Source: Azoarcus indigens (GTDB taxonomy: Bacteria; Pseudomonadota; Gammaproteobacteria; Burkholderiales; Rhodocyclaceae). From it: a DNA stretch of 64,000 bases. A model generated the notes under the pieces. It saw nothing but the letters and a program-made list of their open reading frames with translations, did not search any database and had not been told where the DNA came from. Shown one piece after another: positions 52,058 to 60,096 of the stretch. The position numbers and the translations under genes are program-made. Location of the stretch: NCBI RefSeq assembly GCF_004361735.1, contig NZ_SNVV01000020.1, forward strand, positions 1 to 64,000, in the 5' to 3' direction. How positions within the stretch are numbered: the stretch's first letter is position 1; each line of letters opens with the position of its first letter.

Positions 52058-52393
52058 ATGCTGATCACCTTCCATTCCGACGAAAGCGCCGACGTCATCA
52101 TGTTCGGCGACGCCGCCAAGGCACTGCTAGGCATCCTCGGCAAGGACCCGCAGGACAGCAAGGGCATCGTCACCGTCGAGCAACTGCCGGCCGCCATCGA
52201 GCGCCTGCATGCCGCCATCGAGGAAGACCGCGCCCGCCAGACCCGGCAGGGCGACGCCGACGAAGAGACCGCCCGGGAACAGGGCCAGACCGGCATGGCG
52301 GCGCCGGTCGGCCTCGCCCAGCGCGGCTGGCCGCTGCTGGAGATGCTGGAGCGCTCGGCCCGCGCCGGCGTGCCGGTGACCTGGGGCAGTTGA
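52058..52393 (+). CDS. DUF1840 domain-containing protein
   Basis: 111 residues. The pattern MLITFHSDESADVIMFGDAA at the start and RGWPLLEMLERSARAGVPVTW at the end is typical of the DUF1840 family, which is common in betaproteobacteria. No function is known. It follows hpt by 12 bases with a GGGAG site. Confidence 0.85.
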   Translation: MLITFHSDESADVIMFGDAAKALLGILGKDPQDSKGIVTVEQLPAAIERLHAAIEEDRARQTRQGDADEETAREQGQTGMAAPVGLAQRGWPLLEMLERSARAGVPVTWGS

Positions 52394-52436
52394 ACCCGGC
52401 AGGCGGCAGCCCCGCCGGCAAGCCCCCAGCCGCAAC

Positions 52437-52754
52437 TCAGCGGCTGCCCCGCCGCGATGCAGCCTGCGCGGTGATGTAAGCCTCCACCTGCGCCTGCGTC
52501 ACGCTGCCCTTGCCGGCGTTGTCGATCTCGCCGAAGTGGCGATGGACGAAGGGCATGCCTGCCTTCGCTTCTTCTTCGCTGAGGCTGCCGTCCCGGTTCG
52601 TGTCGGCCGCCGCGAAACGTTCCTGCAGCCGCTCCTTCATCCGCGCCGCTCCCTCCTGCGCCGCAGGCTCCGCCGCCCTCACCCCGCTCGCCGCCATGCC
52701 GGCGGCCAGCCCCAGCAGCGCCGCCAGCGCCACTCCTGAAATCATCCGCTTCAT
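52437..52754 (-). CDS. Secreted EF-hand protein
   Basis: 105 residues from the ATG with GAGGAG seven bases upstream; in-frame ATGs further upstream lack a site. A signal peptide (about 1-26) precedes an EF-hand loop D-T-N-R-D-G-S-L-S-E-E-E with all Ca2+ ligands. A second loop (D-N-A-G-K-G-S-V-T) is degenerate. It probably binds calcium in the periplasm. It lies downstream of, and co-directional with, the serine-rich secreted protein. Confidence 0.75.
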   Translation of the reverse strand: MKRMISGVALAALLGLAAGMAASGVRAAEPAAQEGAARMKERLQERFAAADTNRDGSLSEEEAKAGMPFVHRHFGEIDNAGKGSVTQAQVEAYITAQAASRRGSR

Positions 52755-52786
52755 CTGCCGCTCCTCGTCCTGATCCATGTGCCGGC

Positions 52787-53299
52787 TCAACGGCCAGGGC
52801 AGGCGATGGTGTTGCCGCCCGCGTCATAGCAGGTCGCGCTGTGCGACCACCCGCTGTCCTTGCTGTAGCTGGTGCTGCTCTGCACCGAGTTGCCGGTGGT
52901 GGCGCTGGTCGCCGAAGTGCTGCGGCTCTGGCTGAGGTTGCCGTCGGCATCCCGGCTGGCGCTGCCGCTGCTGCTTACACTGCCACGGGCATTGCTGGCC
53001 GCCACGCTGCTGCTGTGGCTGGCGCTGCCATCGGCCCCGCGGCTGTTCTGCGCGCTGCGCGCGCCGCTGCCGCCGTCCGCCCTGTTCCAGCTGCGGCTGC
53101 GCTGGCCGCTGCGGTTGCCGGCGCCGTCGCCTTGCCGCATGTACTGGCGCGCCATGCTGCCGCCCTTGGGGCCTGTTACCTCGCGCGATCCGGCCACGCC
53201 GGCGGCCTGGACCGGCAGCGCGAACGTAGCGGCCAGCAGCATGGCCAGCACGCTGCCCGGCACGCCGCCGGTACGCAGGAATCGAAGATGGGTCGTCAT
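52787..53299 (-). CDS. Serine-rich secreted protein
   Basis: 170 residues. After a signal peptide (about 1-33, ending VQA), residues 40-150 are low-complexity Ser/Gly/Ala/Arg/Asn repeats (SRSWNR, NSRGADGSASHSSS, GSVSSSGSASRDADG). A C-terminal cap HSATCYDAGGNTIACPGR has two cysteines that could form a disulfide. A good AGGAGG site precedes the ATG. I recognise no family. It is divergent from the OmpR-like gene across a repeat-rich operator region, so it is a likely target of that regulator. Confidence 0.7.
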   Translation of the reverse strand: MTTHLRFLRTGGVPGSVLAMLLAATFALPVQAAGVAGSREVTGPKGGSMARQYMRQGDGAGNRSGQRSRSWNRADGGSGARSAQNSRGADGSASHSSSVAASNARGSVSSSGSASRDADGNLSQSRSTSATSATTGNSVQSSTSYSKDSGWSHSATCYDAGGNTIACPGR

Positions 53300-53399
53300 G
53301 GGAAAACCTCCTGATCGCAATGCCCGCCGCCCTGCGCGTCGGGTCGTCTGCACTCTACGGAAGCGGACCTGCCGCCGGGTTACCTGGAGAATCGGCCTC

Positions 53400-53494
53400 A
53401 TTACCGGCGGTTACCGGCGGCCCCGCTGGTAATCGCCGGTAACCGTAGCGGCCGCGGTGAGGCACCGACAGCGCGGCTAAGATGTCGCCGGTAA
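53400..53494. promoter_or_regulatory. Phased TTACCGGCGG repeats, probable OmpR-like operator
   Basis: Two tandem copies of TTACCGGCGG (53401-53410, 53411-53420) are followed by two inverted copies, CCGCTGGTAA (53423-53432) and TCGCCGGTAA (53433-53442). A third inverted copy lies at 53485-53494. The 10-bp period and a (A/G)TTACC-N4 half-site resemble tandem OmpR half-sites (GTTACA-N4). It lies between the divergent serine-rich gene and the OmpR-like gene. Confidence 0.6.
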
Positions 53495-53514
53495 AGTCAT
53501 GGACGGAGAACGAG

Positions 53515-54228
53515 GTGGAGGAAGCCGGCAAATTGCTGGTGGTGGACGACGAAGCTGAATTGCGTGCGTTGCTGGCCCGCTATCTCGGCAGCCGCGGCTA
53601 CCGGGTGCGCGAGGCGGCGGACACCGCGGCCATGGACCGGCTGCTGGAGCGCGAGCATTTCGACGTGCTGGTGCTGGATCTGATGCTTCCGGGCGAAGAC
53701 GGCCTCGCCGCCTGCCGCCGGCTGCGCGCCAATGGCGACGCCATCCCCATCCTGATGCTGACCGCCCGCGGCGATCCGGTGGACCGCATCATCGGCCTGG
53801 AGACCGGCGCCGACGATTACCTGCCCAAGCCCTTCGAGCCGCGCGAGTTGCTCGCCCGCATCCAGTCCCTGATCCGCCGCCAGCGCCTGCTCGGCGCCCA
53901 GGTCCATCGACAACCGGAAGCCGCCGTCCGCATCGGCCGTTACCGGCTGGACGGCGAACGCCGGCAGCTGCTGGATGGCGAGCAGGTGATCCCGCTGGCC
54001 GCCGGCGAGTTCGACCTGCTGCAGGCCCTGGCCGCCAACCGCGGCCGCGCGCTGGGCCGCGACCGCCTGGTGAGCCTCGCCGACGGCCCCGGCGCCGCGA
54101 TCAACGACCGCAGCATAGACGTGCGCATCCTGCGCCTGCGCCGCGCCATCGAGGACGACCCGGCCAATCCGCGCCACCTGCTCACTGTGCGCGGCAAGGG
54201 CTACATGCTCGCCGCCGAGCCAAAGTGA
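53515..54228 (+). CDS. ompR: OmpR-like response regulator
   Basis: About 237 residues from a GTG preceded by GGAGAACGAG; an ATG at 53482 would add eleven residues but has no binding site and would run through a copy of the operator repeat. The receiver domain (LLVVDDEAELRALLARYL, MDRLLEREHFDVLVLDLMLPGEDG) is strikingly close to OmpR. A winged-helix C-terminal domain (RSIDVRILRLRRAIEDDPANPRHLLTVRGKGYML) completes it. Phosphorylated by the next gene, it likely binds the repeats upstream, controlling itself and the serine-rich gene. Confidence 0.87.
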   Translation: MEEAGKLLVVDDEAELRALLARYLGSRGYRVREAADTAAMDRLLEREHFDVLVLDLMLPGEDGLAACRRLRANGDAIPILMLTARGDPVDRIIGLETGADDYLPKPFEPRELLARIQSLIRRQRLLGAQVHRQPEAAVRIGRYRLDGERRQLLDGEQVIPLAAGEFDLLQALAANRGRALGRDRLVSLADGPGAAINDRSIDVRILRLRRAIEDDPANPRHLLTVRGKGYMLAAEPK

Positions 54229-54355
54229 AGCCGCGGGCGATGCATGGAATGAGGCGGGGCCTCGCCAGTTGCAGCGGCGTCGCCCCACGTTCCGCGCCGC
54301 GCCCTTGCGCGGCCTCCGTCCGGTCCACCGCCGCCCTCGCCACCCCTGGCACCCC

Positions 54356-55696
54356 ATGACCCCCCCTGCCCGCCGCCCCTACCGCCTGTTCGGCCGCAAC
54401 GCGCTGCTGCTGGCCGCCCTCATCATCGTCGGTCAGATCCTGGGCGCGCTGGTGTTCTACTTCTTCGTCCAGCAACCGCGCACCGAGCGCTACGCCGCCG
54501 CGCTGGCGGAGAACGCCGCCGCCGTTGCCGGCGCGCTGCAGGCGCTGGATGGGGAATCGCGCCAGCGCTTCGTCACCGCCTTCAACGCCGGCACCGAGCA
54601 CCAGGGCAAAGCCACTGCCGGCCCCGGCCGGCCACTGGAACGGCTGATGCTGCGCCAGGTCTCCAGCCAGCTGGCGCTGCACGGCATTGAAGCGCTGTGG
54701 CGGGAAGACAGCGGCGGCACGCTCTACCTGCGGCTGAAGCTGGACGGCGAGGACTACTGGCTCGCCAGCCGTGGCCCCTTCCGCCGCCAGACCATCCCCG
54801 GCGCCGCGCTGCTGGCGTGGACGCTGGGCGGCGCCCTCGCCGTGCTCGGCGCCTTCCTCATCCAGCGCCGGCTGGACCGCCCGCTGCGCGCACTGGTCGC
54901 CGCCGCCCGCAGCCTGGGCCAGGGCCACCGCCCGCCACCGCTGGCGGAGGAAGGGCCGGAGGAAATCCGCAGCGTGGGCCGCGCCTTCAACCAGATGAAC
55001 GCCGCGCTGGCCGAAGCCGAGCGCGAGCGGGTGCTGATGCTGGCCGGCGTCTCCCATGACCTGCGCACACCGCTGGCCAAGCTGAGGCTGGCAGTGGAGC
55101 TGAGCGGCGACACCGAAGCGCCCGGCCTGGCCGCCGACATGGCGCGCCATTGCCGGCAGATCGACGCCATCATCGACCAGTTCCTCGACTTCGCCCGCAG
55201 CGACGACGGCGAGCCGCCGCGCCGCACCGATATCGCAGAACTGCTGCACTCGGCCCTGGCCGCAGCCGGCGGCGAGGCCTTCCGGCTGGAGATCCAGCCC
55301 GGCCTGCCGACGCTGATGCTGCGCCGGCAGGCGATGCTGCGCCTGCTGGGCAATCTCCTCGGCAACGCGCTGCATCACGGCGCGCCGGACTTCGTGCTGC
55401 GCGCCGGATGCGAAGGCGGGGAACTGCATATCGCGGTACTGGACCGCGGCCCCGGCATTCCGCCCGCCGAGGCCGAAGCGCTGATGCGCCCCTTCGCCCG
55501 CGGCTCGGCTGCCCGCGGTGGCCCGCCGGGCGCCGGCCTGGGGCTGGCCATCGTCGATCGCGTCGCCCGCCTGCATGGGGGCAGCCTGGCGCTGCTGCCA
55601 CGCGAGGGCGGCGGCCTGGAAGCCCGCCTCAGCCTGCCGTTGGAGAGGCTGGACGCCAGCGGCGCTCATGCTGTCGACACCGCCGCGCGCCACTGA
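54356..55696 (+). CDS. EnvZ-like sensor histidine kinase
   Basis: 446 residues. Two membrane helices (about 13-36 and 155-177) flank a periplasmic sensor of about 120 residues. HAMP follows, then the H-box AGVSHDLRTPLAKLRLAVEL with His234 and an ATPase domain (LLGNLLGNALHHG, DRGPGIPP, GAGLGLAIV). Sequence around the H-box closely resembles EnvZ. The start is uncertain, as no good binding site precedes this ATG and the frame is open upstream from 54269. Confidence 0.85.
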   Translation: MTPPARRPYRLFGRNALLLAALIIVGQILGALVFYFFVQQPRTERYAAALAENAAAVAGALQALDGESRQRFVTAFNAGTEHQGKATAGPGRPLERLMLRQVSSQLALHGIEALWREDSGGTLYLRLKLDGEDYWLASRGPFRRQTIPGAALLAWTLGGALAVLGAFLIQRRLDRPLRALVAAARSLGQGHRPPPLAEEGPEEIRSVGRAFNQMNAALAEAERERVLMLAGVSHDLRTPLAKLRLAVELSGDTEAPGLAADMARHCRQIDAIIDQFLDFARSDDGEPPRRTDIAELLHSALAAAGGEAFRLEIQPGLPTLMLRRQAMLRLLGNLLGNALHHGAPDFVLRAGCEGGELHIAVLDRGPGIPPAEAEALMRPFARGSAARGGPPGAGLGLAIVDRVARLHGGSLALLPREGGGLEARLSLPLERLDASGAHAVDTAARH

Positions 55697-55793
55697 CGAG
55701 GGCGGCCATTCGCCCCACCAGCCCGGGCCCAAGCCCGATCCGGGCTAGAATCGTGGCCCGCCCGCCTCGCGGGCCCTGTGCAGATGGATAGAG

Positions 55794-56471
55794 ATGCGCC
55801 TGCTGCTCGTCGAAGACGATCCGATGATAGGCGCGGGCGTGCAACGCGGCCTGCGCCAGGAAGGCTACGCGGTGGACTGGGTGCGCGACGGCACTTCCGC
55901 CGTCGCCGCCATCGCCGCCGCCCCTGGCGGCGAAGCGCCCTACGAACTGGTGCTGCTGGACCTCGGCCTGCCGGGCAAGGACGGCATCGCCGTGCTCAAC
56001 GAGCTGCGCCACGGTGGCAGCCCGCTGCCGGTGCTGGTGCTTACCGCCCGCGACACCGTCGCCGAGCGCGTCCGCGGCCTGGATGCCGGCGCCGACGACT
56101 ACCTCGTCAAACCCTTCGATCTGGACGAACTCTCCGCCCGCGTGCGCGCCCTGCTGCGGCGGGGCGGCAGCCGCGCCACGCCGCTGCTGCGCCAGGCCGG
56201 GCTGGTGGTCGACCCCGCCAGCCATGCGGTGAGCGTGGATGGCGAGCCGGTGAAACTCTCCGCCCGCGAGTTCGCCCTGCTGCAGGCCCTGCTCGCCCAG
56301 CCCGGCAAGCCGCTGTCGCGCGCCCAGCTGGAGGAAAGGCTGTACGGCTGGGGCGAGGAGGTGGAGAGCAACGCGGTGGAAGTGCACATCCACGCCCTGC
56401 GCCGCAAGCTAGGCGCCGAGCGCATACGCAACCTGCGCGGCGTCGGCTGGTTCATCCCGGTGGACGCATGA
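55794..56471 (+). CDS. QseB/PmrA/TctD-type response regulator
   Basis: 225 residues. A receiver (RLLLVEDDPMIGAGVQRGL, LLDLGLPGKDGIAVL with the phospho-Asp in DLGLPG) is joined to an OmpR-type winged helix (EVESNAVEVHIHALRRKLGAERIRNLRGVGWF). The HALRRKLG pattern is typical of the QseB/PmrA/TctD branch. Its stop overlaps the kinase start by ATGA. The CTTAAG-N5-CTTAAG site behind the kinase gene is its likely target. Confidence 0.9.
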   Translation: MRLLLVEDDPMIGAGVQRGLRQEGYAVDWVRDGTSAVAAIAAAPGGEAPYELVLLDLGLPGKDGIAVLNELRHGGSPLPVLVLTARDTVAERVRGLDAGADDYLVKPFDLDELSARVRALLRRGGSRATPLLRQAGLVVDPASHAVSVDGEPVKLSAREFALLQALLAQPGKPLSRAQLEERLYGWGEEVESNAVEVHIHALRRKLGAERIRNLRGVGWFIPVDA

Positions 56472-57859
56472 TCCAGTCCTGTTCCCTGCGGCACCAGCTG
56501 CTGCTGTCGCTGCTCGGCGCCATCCTCGGCGTCTTCCTGCTCGGCAGCCTCGCCACCTACCACACCACCCGCGGCGAGGTGGACGAGATCATGGACTACC
56601 ACCTGCGCCAGCTCGCCCTGTCGCTGCGCGCACCGCTGCCCGGCCCGCAACCCGAGCCCTCGCTGGGGCCGGATGACCAGCTGTTCGACATGGTCATCCA
56701 GATCTGGGACGGCCAGGGCCTGCGCCTCTACCTCTCGCGGCCGCACACCGCCCTGCCCGACCGCGCCCAGCTGGGCTACGCCACCGTGCCCACCTCCGAG
56801 GGCGACTGGCGCACCTACTCGCTGATGATGGGCAGCCGGGTGGTGCAGGTAGCCCAGCCGATGTCGCACCGCGACCGCCTCGCCGCCGCCGCCGCGCTGC
56901 GCACCCTCACCCCGCTGCTGCTCATCCTGCCGCTGATGGGCGGGCTGATCTGGTACCTCGTCGGCCGCGGCCTGCGCCCGCTGGAGCGGCTCGCCCACGC
57001 CGTGGGCGCGCGCCGGCCGGACAGCATGGCGCCGCTGGCCGCCGAAGGCGTGCCGGACGAAGCGCGACCGCTGGTGCAGGCGCTCAACGGCCTGCTCGGC
57101 CGCCTGGACCAGGCGATGACCAACCAGCGCGCCTTCGTCGCCGATGCCGCCCACGAACTGCGCACCCCGCTGGCCGCACTGCAGCTGCAGTTGCAGCTCA
57201 CCGAACGGGCGGAGAGCGAGGACGAACGCCGCGCCGCCCTGGCCGACCTGCGCCTGGGGCTGCAGCGCGCCACCCGCGTCGTGCAGCAGCTGCTGACGCT
57301 GGCGCGGCAGTCGCCGGAAGCGGGCAATGCCGCCGTCGTGGCCGAAGTGGACCTGGTCGAACTGGCGGGGCTGGTCATCGCCGAGCAGCAGCCGCTGGCC
57401 GAGGCCCGCGGCATAGATCTCGGCGCCGACACCCTGGAAGCCGGCACCTTCGCCAGCGGCGAGCGCGAAGCCCTGCGTACCCTGCTCGGCAACCTGGTGG
57501 ACAACGCCATCCGCTACACCCCGGCCGGCGGCAAGGTGGATGTGAGCGTGCTGGCCGGCGACGGCCGCGCCTGGCTGGAGGTGGCCGACAGCGGCCCCGG
57601 CATTCCCGCCGAGGAGCGCGAGCGCGTGCTGGACCGCTTCTATCGCCGCGCCGGCGAAACCGAAGCCGGCAGCGGCCTGGGGCTGGCCATCGTCAAGGCC
57701 ATCGCCGACAGCCACCGGGCCACGCTGGTGCTGGACGAGGCACCCGCCGGCGGCCTGCGGGTGCGCGTCGGCCTGCCGCTTGCCCCTACCGATACGCTCA
57801 CCGGCGCTGCCGGGCCGGCCGGCAACACATCCGGTAACACCTCGGAGTCCATTTCTTAA
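56468..57859 (+). CDS. QseC/TctE-type sensor histidine kinase
   Basis: 463 residues. Membrane helices lie at about 10-32 and 145-170, and the periplasmic part (SLRHQLLLSLLGAILGVFLLGSL then a 110-residue sensor) is of the short 2CSK_N type. The H-box is ADAAHELRTPLAALQLQLQL with His229, followed by LLGNLVDNAIRYT, DSGPGIPAE and GSGLGLAIV. It partners the preceding regulator. Confidence 0.88.
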   Translation: MIQSCSLRHQLLLSLLGAILGVFLLGSLATYHTTRGEVDEIMDYHLRQLALSLRAPLPGPQPEPSLGPDDQLFDMVIQIWDGQGLRLYLSRPHTALPDRAQLGYATVPTSEGDWRTYSLMMGSRVVQVAQPMSHRDRLAAAAALRTLTPLLLILPLMGGLIWYLVGRGLRPLERLAHAVGARRPDSMAPLAAEGVPDEARPLVQALNGLLGRLDQAMTNQRAFVADAAHELRTPLAALQLQLQLTERAESEDERRAALADLRLGLQRATRVVQQLLTLARQSPEAGNAAVVAEVDLVELAGLVIAEQQPLAEARGIDLGADTLEAGTFASGEREALRTLLGNLVDNAIRYTPAGGKVDVSVLAGDGRAWLEVADSGPGIPAEERERVLDRFYRRAGETEAGSGLGLAIVKAIADSHRATLVLDEAPAGGLRVRVGLPLAPTDTLTGAAGPAGNTSGNTSESIS

Positions 57860-57871
57860 GTCTGGCTTAAG
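57855..57871 (+). promoter_or_regulatory. PmrA/QseB-type box before the DegP-like gene
   Basis: CTTAAG at 57855-57860 and CTTAAG at 57866-57871 are separated by TCTGG. This exactly fits the YTTAAK-N5-YTTAAK direct repeat bound by PmrA/QseB-type regulators. The first half-site contains the kinase stop codon. A related CCTAAG lies at 57881-57886. Confidence 0.65.
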
Positions 57872-57959
57872 TCGCCCTCTCCTAAGGTGGCACCCACAGC
57901 GGAAGCTTCCGCTGGCAAGGCTCCACAGCGAGCCCCCGAGCAACACCCAGGAGATGAGC

Positions 57960-59378
57960 ATGCAAGACCGCAGCCTGCGCGCCACCAGCGCCGCTTCCGC
58001 CCTGATCCTCGCCCTCGCCGGCGCCTTCGCCAGCGAGGCCTACGCCGAGCCGGTCACCCCGCCGCGCGCGGCGCCGGCCACCATCGCCCTGCCCGCCTTC
58101 GACACCATCGTCCAGCGCGTCGGCCCGGCGGTGGTGAACATCAGCACCGAAGGCACCACGCGCACCTCCAACGCCATGCCCGGCCTCAGCCCGGACGACC
58201 CCTTCTACGAATTCTTCCGCCGCTTCGGCCCGCAGGCCGGGCCGCAGGGCGAGCAGCCCACCCGCAGCCAGGGCTCAGGCTTCATCGTCAGCGCCGACGG
58301 CCTCGTGCTCACCAACGCCCACGTGGTCGAAGGCGCCAACGAAGTCACGGTGAAGCTCACCGACAAGCGCGAGTTCAAGGCCAAGGTGCTGGGCGTGGAC
58401 AAACCCACCGACGTCGCCGTGCTGAAGATAGACGGCAGGAACCTGCCCACCGTGCCGCTGGGCGATCCGCAGAAATCCCGCGTCGGCGACTGGGTGCTGG
58501 CCATCGGCTCGCCCTTCGGCTTCGAGAACTCGGTCACCGCCGGCATCATCTCGGCCAAGTCGCGCTCGCTGCCGAACGAGGGCTACGTCCCCTTCCTGCA
58601 GACCGACGTCGCCATCAACCCGGGCAACTCCGGCGGGCCGTTGCTGAACCTGAACGGCGAAGTGGTGGGCATCAACTCGCAGATCTACTCCCGCTCCGGC
58701 GGCTACCAGGGCGTGTCCTTCGCCATCCCGATCGACGTCGCCGCCGGTGTGCGCGACCAGATCGTCGCCCACGGCAAGGTTACCCGCGGCCGCATTGGCG
58801 TGGCGGTGCAGGATCTCAACCAGGCGCTGGCGGAATCCTTCGGCCTGAAGAACGCCGGCGGAGCACTGGTCAGTTCGGTGGAAAGCGGCGGCCCCGGCGA
58901 GAAGGCTGGCCTCAAGGTCGGCGACGTGATCCTGGAGCTGAACGGCGACAAGGTCGCCAGCTCCTCCGACCTGCCGCCGCGGGTGGCCGCCATCCGCCCC
59001 GGCACCAGCGCAAAGCTGAAAGTGTGGCGCAAGGGCGAGAGCCGCGACCTGGACATCAAGATCGGCGAGTTCGCCGACGAATCGGTGGTCGCCAATGCCG
59101 GCAGCAAGGCCGACCAGGGCCGCCTCGGCCTGGCGGTGCGCGCCCTGTCGCCCGACGAACGGCGACAGGTGGAAGCGAGCGGCCTGGTAGTGATGGACGT
59201 CGCCGGCCCGGCGGCCCGCGCCGGCATCCGCCGCGGCGATCTCATCCTGTCGCTCAACGGCCATCCGGTAGAGAGCGTGGAACAGTTGCGCGCCCTGGTG
59301 TCCAAGGCGGGCAAGCACATCGCCCTGCTGGTGCAGCGCGACGACGCCCGAATCTTCGTACCGGTGGAACTGGGTTGA
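57960..59378 (+). CDS. DegP/HtrA-like periplasmic serine protease
   Basis: 472 residues. A signal peptide (about 1-28, cut after AYA) precedes a trypsin-like domain with triad His121 (TNAHVVEGA), Asp151 (PTDVAVLK) and Ser224 (NPGNSGGPL). Two PDZ domains (about 275-370 and 385-470) follow. It degrades or refolds misfolded periplasmic proteins. The second of two in-frame ATGs is chosen because AGGAG is seven bases ahead of it. It sits behind a predicted PmrA/QseB-type box, so the adjacent two-component pair probably controls it. Confidence 0.9.
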   Translation: MQDRSLRATSAASALILALAGAFASEAYAEPVTPPRAAPATIALPAFDTIVQRVGPAVVNISTEGTTRTSNAMPGLSPDDPFYEFFRRFGPQAGPQGEQPTRSQGSGFIVSADGLVLTNAHVVEGANEVTVKLTDKREFKAKVLGVDKPTDVAVLKIDGRNLPTVPLGDPQKSRVGDWVLAIGSPFGFENSVTAGIISAKSRSLPNEGYVPFLQTDVAINPGNSGGPLLNLNGEVVGINSQIYSRSGGYQGVSFAIPIDVAAGVRDQIVAHGKVTRGRIGVAVQDLNQALAESFGLKNAGGALVSSVESGGPGEKAGLKVGDVILELNGDKVASSSDLPPRVAAIRPGTSAKLKVWRKGESRDLDIKIGEFADESVVANAGSKADQGRLGLAVRALSPDERRQVEASGLVVMDVAGPAARAGIRRGDLILSLNGHPVESVEQLRALVSKAGKHIALLVQRDDARIFVPVELG

Positions 59379-59443
59379 AATTCTGCAACCCAATCCCCAT
59401 CTAATCGACCGACCTGAAAACGCAGCCTAGAACGAGACCCGAG

Positions 59444-59974
59444 ATGAAGATCCGCAAACTCGCCCTTCCCGCCGCGCAATCGGCGCGCGGCAAGACCGAC
59501 CAGCTCGACAACGAGGTCGTCGGCGCCTTCCTCCAGGCCAGCTCGACCGCACTCGACGTCGCCCCGCCAGCCAAGCCGCGCAAGCGCAGCAAGAAGGCCG
59601 ACGGCAGCGAAAGCTCGCGCTCCGGCGCGCTGGCGCTGGCCGCCACCCTGCTGGGCATCACCCTGGCCGCGCCGGCCCCGGCCATCGGCGCCCGCAACAA
59701 CCACTACCCGCTGATCGTGACCCCGGTGCAGTCCAGCGCCGGCGGCCAGGAAGAGATCGAGCAGGTGCGCGTGGGCATCTTCGACACCACCGGCCAACGC
59801 CTGCTGCACGCCCAGGTGCACGGCCGCAGCAAGCTGGGCGCCCTGCCGCCGGGCGAATATACGGTGGAAGTCAGCAGCGCCGCCGGCTCCACCACCCACC
59901 AGGTCAAACTCGGCCCCGGCCAGCGCGGCATCGTCCGCTACGGCGGCCAGCCGGCAGCGCAAGCCCAGGCCTGA
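59444..59974 (+). CDS. Hypothetical protein with an internal membrane segment
   Basis: 176 residues, no recognised family. A basic N-terminal region (about 1-60, with KPRKRSKKADG near 45-54) is followed by one hydrophobic segment (about 61-80). The C-terminal region (about 85-170) is Val/Gly-rich and beta-like: VRVGIFDTTGQRLLHAQVHG and LPPGEYTVEVSSAAG recall regulatory carboxypeptidase-like or FN3-like folds. The topology suggests type II, with the beta domain in the periplasm. It is the last gene before a strong terminator; it might be co-transcribed with the DegP-like gene (65-base gap). Confidence 0.7.
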   Translation: MKIRKLALPAAQSARGKTDQLDNEVVGAFLQASSTALDVAPPAKPRKRSKKADGSESSRSGALALAATLLGITLAAPAPAIGARNNHYPLIVTPVQSSAGGQEEIEQVRVGIFDTTGQRLLHAQVHGRSKLGALPPGEYTVEVSSAAGSTTHQVKLGPGQRGIVRYGGQPAAQAQA

Positions 59975-60007
59975 GAGCCAGCGGGCGGCACTCCCGATCC
60001 CACAGGG

Positions 60008-60046
60008 AAAAAAGGCCGGCGCACCTTAGGGTGCGCCGGCCTTTTT
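60008..60046. terminator. Bidirectional intrinsic terminator
   Basis: A 12-bp GC stem GGCCGGCGCACC / GGTGCGCCGGCC (60014-60025 and 60030-60041) with loop TTAG is flanked by A6 on the left and T5 on the right. It can end both the rightward 59444-59974 gene and the leftward exporter gene. Confidence 0.93.
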
Positions 60047-60096
60047 CATGGATCCTGGGTGTGCCTCAGCTGGAATACAAGATCACCACCGCCCGC

